From the NCBI GenBank assembly GCA_965661545.1, contig CBFIEF010000031.1:1-32287 (forward strand): 32,287 nt of DNA, written 5' to 3'. This stretch comes from UBA7985 sp965661545 (lineage in GTDB: Bacteria; Pseudomonadota; Alphaproteobacteria; UBA7985). Positions 22,980-31,096 of this stretch are shown piece by piece. The notes under the pieces are model-generated. The model worked only from the letters and a program-made list of their open reading frames with translations, made no database searches and was not told the origin of the DNA. The position numbers and the translations under genes were made by a program. Numbering within the stretch: position 1 is the first letter of the stretch; each line of letters begins with the position of its first letter.

Positions 22980-24211
22980 CCCGTACACGACTGGAACAAC
23001 TCCGCGACTACACCTACCGTAAAGTTCCGGTGGTATTGGGTGAGTGTGAGACAGATTTGCCGCCTCTGAACCTGTCAGTGGGTGAGCCAAAGTTTGGCGC
23101 TTATGAAACCGTTGCTCAGGCCTTGGCTGCGACTGATCCTGCTGGCTGGGGGAAGTATCCGCCGGTCAATGCTGGTCCGGCACTACGGCAGGCGATGGCC
23201 GATTGGTTGCGGTCTCGCTATGACCTGCCCGACGGCATGCTCGACACCGAAGCGCAAGTGCACCCGGTTTTTGGCACCAAAGAAGGCCTTTTTTCGGCGA
23301 TTTTGACGTCTGTTCTGCGCAAAGAAGACCGGTTGGAGCGCGCTGGGCGCGGACATCTGCGCCCCATCGTGGTGCTGCCCAATCCGCTCTATCACGTCTA
23401 TGTCGGCGCAGCGCTGACATCAGGGGCTGAAGTGGTTTACGCGCCATGCACGGCCGCAACGGACTTCGCGCCAGACTTGTCTGTGGTTCCAGAAGATGAT
23501 TGGGAGCGCGTTGCGCTGGTGATTGCGACCAACCCCGGTAATCCAACTGGAACACTGCTTTCGGCAGCCTTTATGAAGGCAGCGATTGAGAAAGCGCGGG
23601 CCCACGATTTCACCTACCTGTCCGACGAATGTTACAGCGAGCTATATTTCGAGACAAAACCGCTGGGTGCGATGGATGTCTGTCGTGACATGGGCGGATC
23701 ACTGGACAACGTTTGGGTTGTAAACTCGTTGTCTAAGCGTTCGGGTTTGCCGGGTTTGCGTTCTGGGTTTATCGCTGGTGACGCGGACCGGCTCGAGGAT
23801 CTGTATTACCTGCGCGCCTATGGCGGTGCACAGACGCCCGTTGCGCTGCAAGAGGCCGCGATCCAGCTTTGGCGCGATGAAACACACGTAGAGAAGTTCC
23901 GCGCAAAGTATGCGGCGATCAACAATATGGCCCGCGATATTTTTGGCGATTTGCCCGGTTTCCGTGCGCCAGAAGCTGGGTTTGTGCTGTGGCAGCCCGT
24001 GTCCAGCGGCGATGGCGATCGAGTGGCTCGGCGGTTGTGGCAGGAACAGGCAGTTCGGACGCTACCGGGCTCGATCCTATCGCGCCCTATGCCTGATGGT
24101 TCCTTGCCGGGGCAGGGATTCGTGCGCTTTGCCCTCATCTACGCAGAAGATGTCACGCGGGAGGCTTTGTTGCGGTCTGTGGATATTCTGGCGAGCGACA
24201 ACCGGCACTAG
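22976..24211 (+). CDS. Class I/II PLP aminotransferase (DapC-like)
   Basis: This 411-residue fold-type I aminotransferase has NPGNPTG (N186) and SDECYSELYF (D217), and the pyridoxal-phosphate lysine lies in NSLSKRSGLPGLRSGF (K254). The overall sequence most resembles succinyldiaminopimelate transaminases (DapC) of the lysine and peptidoglycan pathway, although other substrates are possible for this broad family. Its ATG overlaps the TGA of the aminopeptidase gene (ATGA), which means translational coupling. It is thus the third gene of a probable ATP-grasp, aminopeptidase, aminotransferase transcript. Confidence 0.88.
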   Translation: MTRTRLEQLRDYTYRKVPVVLGECETDLPPLNLSVGEPKFGAYETVAQALAATDPAGWGKYPPVNAGPALRQAMADWLRSRYDLPDGMLDTEAQVHPVFGTKEGLFSAILTSVLRKEDRLERAGRGHLRPIVVLPNPLYHVYVGAALTSGAEVVYAPCTAATDFAPDLSVVPEDDWERVALVIATNPGNPTGTLLSAAFMKAAIEKARAHDFTYLSDECYSELYFETKPLGAMDVCRDMGGSLDNVWVVNSLSKRSGLPGLRSGFIAGDADRLEDLYYLRAYGGAQTPVALQEAAIQLWRDETHVEKFRAKYAAINNMARDIFGDLPGFRAPEAGFVLWQPVSSGDGDRVARRLWQEQAVRTLPGSILSRPMPDGSLPGQGFVRFALIYAEDVTREALLRSVDILASDNRH

Positions 24212-24337
24212 GTTGCCAAAAAGTTACCCCAAGAAATCATCGCAGCGCCCTCTAAAGGCCGTGGATTCACCCCGCTCACCCGCGTTAAGAATCACCCCAT
24301 AACCGCGCATTATGCGCCAAGATGGGGAGATCGAGAT

Positions 24338-25111
24338 ATGCGATCGGGTCTTATGATGATGTTAGCGGCAATGATTGTTGGTTTGGTAGGGTGCAGTAAG
24401 CCCGACCGAGTGCAGCAACATGGCCGCCAAACTGCAGACAAGCAGGTCGACCGCTTGGACCACCGGACGTGGTCCATCGCCGGATTTGGCGGCTTAGCCG
24501 AGGGCACGGATCCGCCGATCCTCGCGTTCTTTCGCGACGAATATATTTTCTTCAAGCGTAAGTCCGGTGACGTGGAGAAGTTGGAGTTCTTTACCAACTT
24601 TCAAGGTTCAGAAATCTGCCTGAAGGAGGTTGGCGACTGCTACGCGTTCATGCCGATCAATTTGCTGCAAAAGGTGCTGGCCGCGAATACCAGCGTGGCG
24701 ACCAGCTCGGACACCGCGTCTAACGGACTGGCTCGACAGCGATCGGTTCCCATGGGACCGGCGTGGCCCTGTGCCGAGGGCAGCCCAAACCTTGCTGATT
24801 GTCCTGAACGGGCGTCGCTGACCAAAATTCAGCGCAGTGTGGCGCAGTTCATTGATCGGGACAGCGCAGAAGTGTCGCACATCCTGGTGGCAGGCGATTT
24901 CGATGATCCGAACCGGCCACCAAAGTTCCTGATTTTCGGGCGAGGGTTTGAAGGAGACGCGTTCGAATTGCGTCAAGCCAGCCGACGTGCGGGCAATCGT
25001 GAATTCTTGGGCGGGTCTTGGGATGCTGCATTGGATGAAGGACCGGCAGTGCTGGGGTTAGCCAGCGCTGCGGTGACGCTGTGGGCGGCGGTTGATCGCC
25101 TAACCCGCTAA
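24338..25111 (+). CDS. Putative lipoprotein of unknown function
   Basis: This 257-residue protein has a lipoprotein signal: a Met/Leu-rich hydrophobic core ending in the lipobox LVGC, with the lipidated Cys at residue 19. The following SKPDR contains no Asp at +2, so outer-membrane sorting is likely under the usual rule. The body is soluble and contains several Cys residues (for example SEICLKEVGDCYAF), probably in disulfides. No domain is recognised. The ribosome-binding site GGGGAGA precedes the ATG. It converges with the small gene at 25128-25385. Confidence 0.75.
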   Translation: MRSGLMMMLAAMIVGLVGCSKPDRVQQHGRQTADKQVDRLDHRTWSIAGFGGLAEGTDPPILAFFRDEYIFFKRKSGDVEKLEFFTNFQGSEICLKEVGDCYAFMPINLLQKVLAANTSVATSSDTASNGLARQRSVPMGPAWPCAEGSPNLADCPERASLTKIQRSVAQFIDRDSAEVSHILVAGDFDDPNRPPKFLIFGRGFEGDAFELRQASRRAGNREFLGGSWDAALDEGPAVLGLASAAVTLWAAVDRLTR

Positions 25112-25127
25112 GCCAGCAGGCGCCGGA

Positions 25128-25385
25128 TCAGCCATTCCAGCCGGTCCGGCGGGCATAAATCGCAACCACTTCTTTGGGCCATCCGCTCTTAGCAGGGCCG
25201 CCGTGGGCTTCGACACAGTCGCAGAGAAGGTCTTCCAGCCGGACAATCTCTGCGATGAGTGCCTCGCTTTCCTTCTGGTAGTTGGGATCAATGGGGCTGT
25301 TCTGTTGGCGAAACACCACCAGCCCATTTTCCAACGTCGTAATCTGCTCGACCAATCGAGGAAGTTGTTCCACCGGGTACAGCAT
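25128..25385 (-). CDS. Small hypothetical protein (85 aa)
   Basis: A strong ribosome-binding site (AAGGGGAAA, about five bases from the ATG) and protein-like composition support this gene. The product is acidic and helix-forming, with heptad-like Leu/Ile spacing in EQLPRLVEQITTLENGLVVF and IAEIVRLEDLL, followed by C-x-C (LLCDCVE). It has no signal peptide or membrane segment. No family is recognised. It lies 36 bases downstream of the gene at 25422 on the same strand and may share its transcript. Confidence 0.65.
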   Translation of the reverse strand: MLYPVEQLPRLVEQITTLENGLVVFRQQNSPIDPNYQKESEALIAEIVRLEDLLCDCVEAHGGPAKSGWPKEVVAIYARRTGWNG

Positions 25386-25421
25386 GTGTCTTTCCCCTTA
25401 CTACCTATATTCCGCAGGGCA

Positions 25422-25874
25422 TTATATGAGGCTCAGCGCAACCAGACCGCGTTGGCCTTCAGGTGAGTCTGATGAGAGATAGTGCAACCACGTCGCACCC
25501 GTTCCTTTTGCTCTAAAGGAAGCAGGAAAAAAATGCCCACCCCACTGAATCGCAGCAATTAATCGAGAATTCTTGTCAAAATGACTCAACCGAGCATCGA
25601 GCGTCTCGATGGATAGCGAATCACAGTCGTAGAGTGCCTTGAATTCAGAAGGATGCTCTGCCTTAGAGATAAACTCTCCACCAACAACCAACATGCGGTA
25701 GCCAGATTCGTGGAGTATGCCCAAGCCTTGTGACATTTGAAGGTAGAGTTCGCGCCGTCGAGCGGACCAAACGAATGTTTCCTCAAACACCGCCAGATCG
25801 CAATGATGCACGCCGCCCGGCAGCAAACCATTGGTCGAAAAAGCAGGCAGCATTGGGAACCCCATGTGTTGCAT
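25422..25874 (-). CDS. Hypothetical protein, DUF6932-like
   Basis: This 150-residue protein begins with MLPAFSTNGLLPGGVHHCDL (from residue 8), which resembles the MLP-x-NG-LLPPG start of DUF6932 proteins, a group related to nucleotidyltransferase-fold proteins. The middle part, ARRRELYLQMSQGLGILHESGYRMLVVGGEFISK, fits the same pattern, but the acidic D-x-D expected next is replaced by HPSEFKALYD. The true start may be the ATG at residue 1, 4 or 8; none has a clear ribosome-binding site. Function is unknown. A weak similarity is all that supports the family name. Confidence 0.6.
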   Translation of the reverse strand: MQHMGFPMLPAFSTNGLLPGGVHHCDLAVFEETFVWSARRRELYLQMSQGLGILHESGYRMLVVGGEFISKAEHPSEFKALYDCDSLSIETLDARLSHFDKNSRLIAAIQWGGHFFPASFRAKGTGATWLHYLSSDSPEGQRGLVALSLI

Positions 25875-25990
25875 AAATCGAGAAACGATGCAGACGTTTG
25901 CTGCATCAGGACCGCTCTACGGCCTGTAGATCGAGATCGATTGGCTCTAGGTCAAGGGCAAAACTGGTATTACGTGCTCAGACAGTCCTT

Positions 25991-27265
25991 TTAATTGCTT
26001 CGCTTCTCGGCAACCTGCGTCTCAGCTTGGAGAGGTGGGTCTGCAGGGCGGTAGTCTGGCAGGGGAGGCAAAGCGAGTTCAAGGGGGCCAGAGCAGTCCG
26101 CGTTGTCACAAACCTGAACCCCGCCCAGTCCGCGCCACAGCTTCTCCAGCGTTTCCATCGCATCGGGCAGGAGGGCGGGTGCCGTGCTTGTCACATGGCC
26201 AACGATCATTTCATTGCCGCGGAACTGGCCGCTGAGCGTTAGAAGCGCTTCATCGGGTTTCGCCAAGGAGGCGAGATGGAGCCCCAATTCATCCGGCGCA
26301 TTGTTGATGAAGCCCGTCAGCATCCGGTCGAGCGTCTCTTGCGCGCGAATTTCCTGGCACAGCTTGCGGGTGTCCGTGATCTCTTTGGGATCAACAGTGA
26401 GGCCGATGGAAATGAGGGCGCCGTCGGCTGTGCCCGGGCTCGGCATAGGCGCAAAGGACCAATTCGGCGCGCCGCCTTCGACCGTCAGCAGGCCGTCCAA
26501 CACGAATTCGCATTTCTCAACCGCAGACAGAGCGGCCCAATTTGAGTCGCTCAAACAAATGTAAGACCAGCGCCACTGAGAGCGGTCGGAGCAGGGGGCC
26601 TTCGCTACCGTAAAACCGCGCTCATCGAGGTATCGCAGCGTGAACCGCATGCCGGTCACAATATCTCGGGCGGAGAGAAGCCTGTCTCCGGTGACAATAT
26701 CCTTGTCGCCGGGCCAAAGGTCGTGGCCGATCCGGAGGCTGGTTTCGTCTTCCATTTCTTTAAGGAAGGAAGCTGAAGGGTCTTCGCCACCGGGCACATT
26801 CAGTGCGATCGGGGCGTTACAGCGGTAAGCGAGGTTGTGCTGGCTATGCTGCCGAGTTGCGCAGCCCAACTCGCTGATCTGCGGCTGATTCTCGTAACCT
26901 GCGACCACCAGCGTGGGGGTCAGTAGCGGCGGGCGATTCACGATGGAGAATGCGTCGGGCAGCACATAGCGTTGCTTGAGCGGCGGGCGGGGGCGGATGC
27001 TGGGCAGAATGTCGATGCTCAGGTCGCGGAAGGGATTGTCGCTCTCTGCGGACGCCAGTTGCCCATCAGCCTTCAACCGCTCCGCAACCAACAGGTCCAG
27101 ACTGCGAATACCAAATAGGTGATGGAACTCAGTTTCCGACACCGGTTCGAGGATGGGTGAATCGGCCTGTGCCGCGCCTTGTACCGCAACAAAGACGAAC
27201 AGGACTGCCAGACTTTTAGGAATCAGCCGCCATACGGGCGGTTTCCATGCATTGGACAGGTGCAT
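25991..27265 (-). CDS. Secreted hypothetical protein (424 aa)
   Basis: The N-terminus has a long Sec signal (basic WRLIPK, hydrophobic SLAVLFVFVAVQG, cleavage after AQA at about residue 34). The mature protein has eight or so Cys, including CATRQH, RCNAP, PCSDRS, YICL, KCEF, LCQE and VCDNADC, suggesting disulfides in the periplasm. No domain was recognised. The C-terminal 30 residues are Pro-rich. The gene is divergent from the secreted peptidoglycan-binding protein at 27557 across a 291-base spacer, so the two may share control and an envelope role, but this is inference. Confidence 0.75.
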   Translation of the reverse strand: MHLSNAWKPPVWRLIPKSLAVLFVFVAVQGAAQADSPILEPVSETEFHHLFGIRSLDLLVAERLKADGQLASAESDNPFRDLSIDILPSIRPRPPLKQRYVLPDAFSIVNRPPLLTPTLVVAGYENQPQISELGCATRQHSQHNLAYRCNAPIALNVPGGEDPSASFLKEMEDETSLRIGHDLWPGDKDIVTGDRLLSARDIVTGMRFTLRYLDERGFTVAKAPCSDRSQWRWSYICLSDSNWAALSAVEKCEFVLDGLLTVEGGAPNWSFAPMPSPGTADGALISIGLTVDPKEITDTRKLCQEIRAQETLDRMLTGFINNAPDELGLHLASLAKPDEALLTLSGQFRGNEMIVGHVTSTAPALLPDAMETLEKLWRGLGGVQVCDNADCSGPLELALPPLPDYRPADPPLQAETQVAEKRSN

Positions 27266-27556
27266 AGGGTCGAAAATCCGATCAAGCCTCTAAAAACAGA
27301 CTGTAATTGGGGATAAGTCGCCAATTCAAAGGTGGTGTAGGGTTGGTGTTAAAGCTTAGTCTTAAAATAGACCATGCACGTCAGATGACATGAACTTAAC
27401 GTATTATGCGTTGTTTTCTGACAGCCAAAACACATTTCTGCCAGACGTGATTGGCAAAACAACAATCAACCTTCGCAATATGAAGTCAGAGCGTTATCAA
27501 AATGCGATGAGATCCTTTGTTTTTGCGATTGAAGAAGAAGTGGACCGGGAGACGAT

Positions 27557-29986
27557 ATGCAGGGTGTTCTGAAGCAAGGATTGGCTTTCTTGGTCGGGGC
27601 GACCGGGGCTGTAACGTTGGCCGTTTCAGGCACAGCGCGTGCAGACTTGGCCGTATCAGCGGCATGCGCAGAAATTCCCCTGAGCGCGCAGTACGACCGC
27701 GCAGCGGCGGCGGCGGCGTTACCCACTTTTGTGGGAACCAGTCAGATTTGCGTGCTCCAAGCACTCCTCGCAACAATCGGAACCTTGCCGGGTTCGCGGA
27801 CTGTTGATGGTCGCTATGACCGCCAAACTCGTGACGCGCTCAAGGCCTTTCAAGTGTCCAAGGCGATCCCTGGAAACGGCCTGCTGACTCCGGATACCAT
27901 GACCGCGCTCGCGGACAGCGCGCTGGATGAGATTTACGCCAATGAGGAGTCGACGACGCCAGTAGCATCGACGGACGCTATCGAAGAACAAAGCATTTCC
28001 GAAACACTGGCAGCGTTGAAGCTTGCTGCGCCATCGGCTGCACCAGTTTTGAACCTTGCTCCTGCGCCGAGCACGATTGAGCTGCCCATGCTGACCTCTG
28101 CACCCACCGAGGCGGCGGCACCGGAGATGACTGAGTCAGCATCTGAGTCTGTTGTGGAGTCTGCGCCTGTGCAGTCATCCCTGAGCGATGAGGATGGGGG
28201 GACGATTTCGCGTTCGACCTCAACTGTTGTCGTCGCTGCGGTTGAAGAACCTTTGGTGGAAGAGATCGTTGCCGTCGTCGAGGCCGAACCCACACCGACA
28301 ACATCAAGTTTCAAGCTGGATCCACTCGCCGACACCTCGGTTGCTGGTTTTGTTGAACCGAGCATTTGCCATTCGCCCGGCTCGGCGCAAGACCGCGACT
28401 TGGTTAGAAACCTGTCACGCTTGCCAGAAACTACATGCTTACGGACGTTTGTTGGGGCTGGAAATCTGCCGTATCGGGTTTACAGTTTGGAAGTGCTGAC
28501 GGACGGACCGACTTTGATTGTGATGCACGACGGCGAAGACGATACGTTTGATGCCGCAATCGCGACGCTCAACAGGTTCGGTGGTCGGTTGGTTGTGCTT
28601 GAGTCAGCAGAAAACACGCGAACCACCGTGTTGGGCGCGAACCCTGAAATCCTGACGCTTTCACCATCGCCGAACTCTGGATGTGAGTGGTCTGACGATG
28701 AGCGGCCCTTGGCCTCAGCGGTTCATGATTACGTGGTCGCAGGATTGAAGCCAGTCCTTTTGCTACGCCGAAATGAGACCCGTCAGTCGGTGCTTGATCG
28801 GTTCAGCGACGGCTCAGTCCGCTTTGATATCAGTGCCATAGGCCCAGCACGAGAATTGTTCGACCCACTGATTGAGCCTGTGGCCGACCAAGCCTTTGCG
28901 GAACTGATGGTGACGTCGAGCAGCCGCCGCTCCGCACAAACCCGAGCGCTCATCCGGTCGGGCATTGAAGCAGGCTTGCCGGTCGCGCTGACGTTGGTGG
29001 ATGCGCTGGGTATGCGCGACCAATGTGCGATTGAGGCGCTGTCACTGCAAACAGATTTGCCAGTGCTGCGTGTCCTGTTGGGACGGACGCAAGGCGAGCA
29101 AGCGCAGGCCGTCATCGCCGCCGCTGTGCGGTCTGTTGGCTTGCGGGAAAACTCGCCAGCAATCGTGGCACGTGCCTCTGAAACCAAGGCGTCCATTGGG
29201 ACAGAGGGTGAAATTCCTGCGTCTGTTTTGGCGCTGGCCGCCGGTGGTTTAGACGCGCAGCTGGATAATGGCTTAACACGTGAGCAAGACGCAGCCGCCC
29301 CGCGGACTGTTGTCAGTGCACTTGCCCCCGGTTTGCCGCCCTTGCCGCTTGGTCGCCCCGGAGAATATGAAGATACACTGTTCAGTGATACTGTGATCCT
29401 AGACGACACAGTGCCGGTTAATCGCGTCTCTGCGGGTATATCGGTAGGGACGGGGATCGATGCTCTGTCACCGGTCGCGATAAACGGTGCGGATGGTTTT
29501 GTGGTGACTGCCGAAGTGGCGATGAACAACGAAAGCTTCATCATCGAAGAATCCGTCGGCCCCGTAGCGGCTCTGCCGCCACGCCCGATTTTGCGGCCTT
29601 TTGCAGATATCGGGTATCGTTTGGTTCCTGACGGAACGGATCCCGTGCTGGCGATGGATGGCGAGCAGTATTACGTTGGCACCGGCATTGGCAGCAGTGT
29701 GACGCGGACACCCGGCACGGTCTACACGGTCGATGGCCAAGTCTATGACCCGAACGCGCAGCCGCGTGTGATCTTTTCACGTACGATCCAGACGACGGTC
29801 CCGACGAACCCTTACGCGGTTCCATCGGGTCAATCAGAAACGCCAACGATCTACACACAGCAAGTGCCGCAGACAGGGACCAACACGGGTGTCTCGGGGC
29901 CGCTTTATGGCGGGGGGCAGGATGCCTTTCCTGTACCGCAACCTCCCACCAACGAGATGATCATCATCAACAATTCGATCTTTTGA
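27557..29986 (+). CDS. Secreted modular protein with peptidoglycan-binding domain
   Basis: This 809-residue protein has a Sec signal (cleavage near ARA at about residue 29), then a PG_binding_1-type domain at about residues 60-120 with VDGRYDRQTRDALKAFQ and NGLLTPDTMTALA. A low-complexity Ala/Pro/Glu/Ser/Thr linker follows (about 130-265). A globular region (about 270-545) includes GPTLIVMHDGEDDTFDAAI; I do not recognise its fold. The last 250 residues are Thr/Pro/Gly-rich and end in NEMIIINNSIF. This suggests a cell-wall-anchored protein with an extended, surface-facing tail. GGGAG precedes the ATG. An SDR gene starts 12 bases after its stop. Confidence 0.82.
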   Translation: MQGVLKQGLAFLVGATGAVTLAVSGTARADLAVSAACAEIPLSAQYDRAAAAAALPTFVGTSQICVLQALLATIGTLPGSRTVDGRYDRQTRDALKAFQVSKAIPGNGLLTPDTMTALADSALDEIYANEESTTPVASTDAIEEQSISETLAALKLAAPSAAPVLNLAPAPSTIELPMLTSAPTEAAAPEMTESASESVVESAPVQSSLSDEDGGTISRSTSTVVVAAVEEPLVEEIVAVVEAEPTPTTSSFKLDPLADTSVAGFVEPSICHSPGSAQDRDLVRNLSRLPETTCLRTFVGAGNLPYRVYSLEVLTDGPTLIVMHDGEDDTFDAAIATLNRFGGRLVVLESAENTRTTVLGANPEILTLSPSPNSGCEWSDDERPLASAVHDYVVAGLKPVLLLRRNETRQSVLDRFSDGSVRFDISAIGPARELFDPLIEPVADQAFAELMVTSSSRRSAQTRALIRSGIEAGLPVALTLVDALGMRDQCAIEALSLQTDLPVLRVLLGRTQGEQAQAVIAAAVRSVGLRENSPAIVARASETKASIGTEGEIPASVLALAAGGLDAQLDNGLTREQDAAAPRTVVSALAPGLPPLPLGRPGEYEDTLFSDTVILDDTVPVNRVSAGISVGTGIDALSPVAINGADGFVVTAEVAMNNESFIIEESVGPVAALPPRPILRPFADIGYRLVPDGTDPVLAMDGEQYYVGTGIGSSVTRTPGTVYTVDGQVYDPNAQPRVIFSRTIQTTVPTNPYAVPSGQSETPTIYTQQVPQTGTNTGVSGPLYGGGQDAFPVPQPPTNEMIIINNSIF

Positions 29987-29998
29987 GGCATTCTGAAC

Positions 29999-30769
29999 AT
30001 GGGGCTGGCGGGCAAAACGATCATCATTACCGGCACAAGCAAGGGTATTGGTGCCAGAGCCTGCCGGGTCTTTGCTGAGGCTGGTGCCTCCGTTATTGGG
30101 GTGGCGCGCAGTGTTGATGAGCTGGAAAACCTACAGAACGCCTTGCACGCAGATGGGCTGGATTTCGCTTTTGCGAGCATCGATTTGGTGGGGCCAGATG
30201 CCCCAAGACACCTCGCGGAACTGATGGAACGCCGCGTTCCTGATGTGTTCATCAATAATGCGGGGGCCACACGCCCAGCGGCTTTTCAGGACGTCACTGT
30301 CGAAGATTTCGACGCTATTATGCGGCTGAATTTGAAGGCTGGATTCTTCGCTTCACAGGCGGCTGTCAGAGCCATGATTGCCGCACCGAAACGCGATCAA
30401 ACGCGCAGTGTTATTCATATGAGCAGCATGCTTGGTCGTGTTGCGCTGCCAGGCCGTGCAGTCTACGCCGCGACAAAGCATGCCCTCGAGGGTTTGACCA
30501 AAGCAATGGCGCTTGATCTTGCGCCTGAACGGATCCGGGTAAACTCAATTTGCCCCACCTACATCGAGACGCCTCTGACCCGACCTTTAATGGAAAATCA
30601 GGCTTTTAGAGCGTTCGTTGCTGAAAAAATGCCTCTTTCAACACCAGAGCAGCCCATCGGGCATGTGGGCGATCTAGACGGTGCTCTGCTGTATCTTTCC
30701 GATTCGTCATTATCGGACCTTGTTACGGGAACAAACCTAGTCGTAGATGGGGGTTGGGGCGCACAATAG
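29999..30769 (+). CDS. Short-chain dehydrogenase/reductase (SDR)
   Basis: This classical SDR of 256 residues has the cofactor loop TGTSKGIG (residues 12-19), the structural motif NNAG, the catalytic Ser in HMSSMLG and YAATK (Tyr and Lys). The C-terminal GTNLVVDGGWGAQ is typical of FabG-like members. It would reduce or oxidise a carbonyl or alcohol with NAD(P)H in the cytoplasm; substrate unknown. It starts 12 bases after the secreted-protein gene at 27557 and is probably co-transcribed with it, an odd pairing with no obvious functional logic. Confidence 0.92.
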   Translation: MGLAGKTIIITGTSKGIGARACRVFAEAGASVIGVARSVDELENLQNALHADGLDFAFASIDLVGPDAPRHLAELMERRVPDVFINNAGATRPAAFQDVTVEDFDAIMRLNLKAGFFASQAAVRAMIAAPKRDQTRSVIHMSSMLGRVALPGRAVYAATKHALEGLTKAMALDLAPERIRVNSICPTYIETPLTRPLMENQAFRAFVAEKMPLSTPEQPIGHVGDLDGALLYLSDSSLSDLVTGTNLVVDGGWGAQ

Positions 30770-31096
30770 TGTGAAAACCCTTAACCTAGTGGCATTTTGT
30801 ACACACCTACGTCCGATTCGCCCTGACTTTTCCCCAAGTCTTGTTTTAGCCACGCTTAAATAGCTTGAGTGCGCACATCAGCTAGTGCTACCGACCTAAT
30901 TTAGGTAGACATTACGCGATCCCTAGGTGGTATTAATTTTGTATACCGAATAACAATTTTATTTTTGCCAAGATTTGCAGTGCATAAGCACTTTGAACTT
31001 GGTCTGATTGAATGTCGTTGGCGCGCGCCGCGACGCGCAAAACGACTTCCGACCGGCCCATTGCCGGAAGGGCCATGATAAACGGAGATGACGAAT
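30770..31096. other. Intergenic region ahead of the surface protein
   Basis: This is an AT-rich control region for the large surface-protein gene. It contains a perfect 13-bp palindrome (30894-30906) nested in CTACC/GGTAG, a nearby GGTGGTATTAATTTTGTATACC segment, and, close to the gene, a hairpin CTTCCG/CGGAAG (about 31046-31070) in the probable untranslated leader. I see no open frame worth calling. Confidence 0.45.
30894..30906. promoter_or_regulatory. 13-bp perfect palindrome, possible operator
   Basis: ACCTAA, a central T, TTAGGT; flanking bases extend the outer pairing through CTACC (30888-30892) and GGTAG (30904-30908). It lies about 190 bases upstream of the surface-protein start. The binding protein is unknown. 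Confidence 0.35.

Noticed and set aside
27390..27572. 60-codon plus-strand frame between two secreted-protein genes
   Set aside because: No ribosome-binding site, and it runs into the start of the 809-residue gene in another frame.
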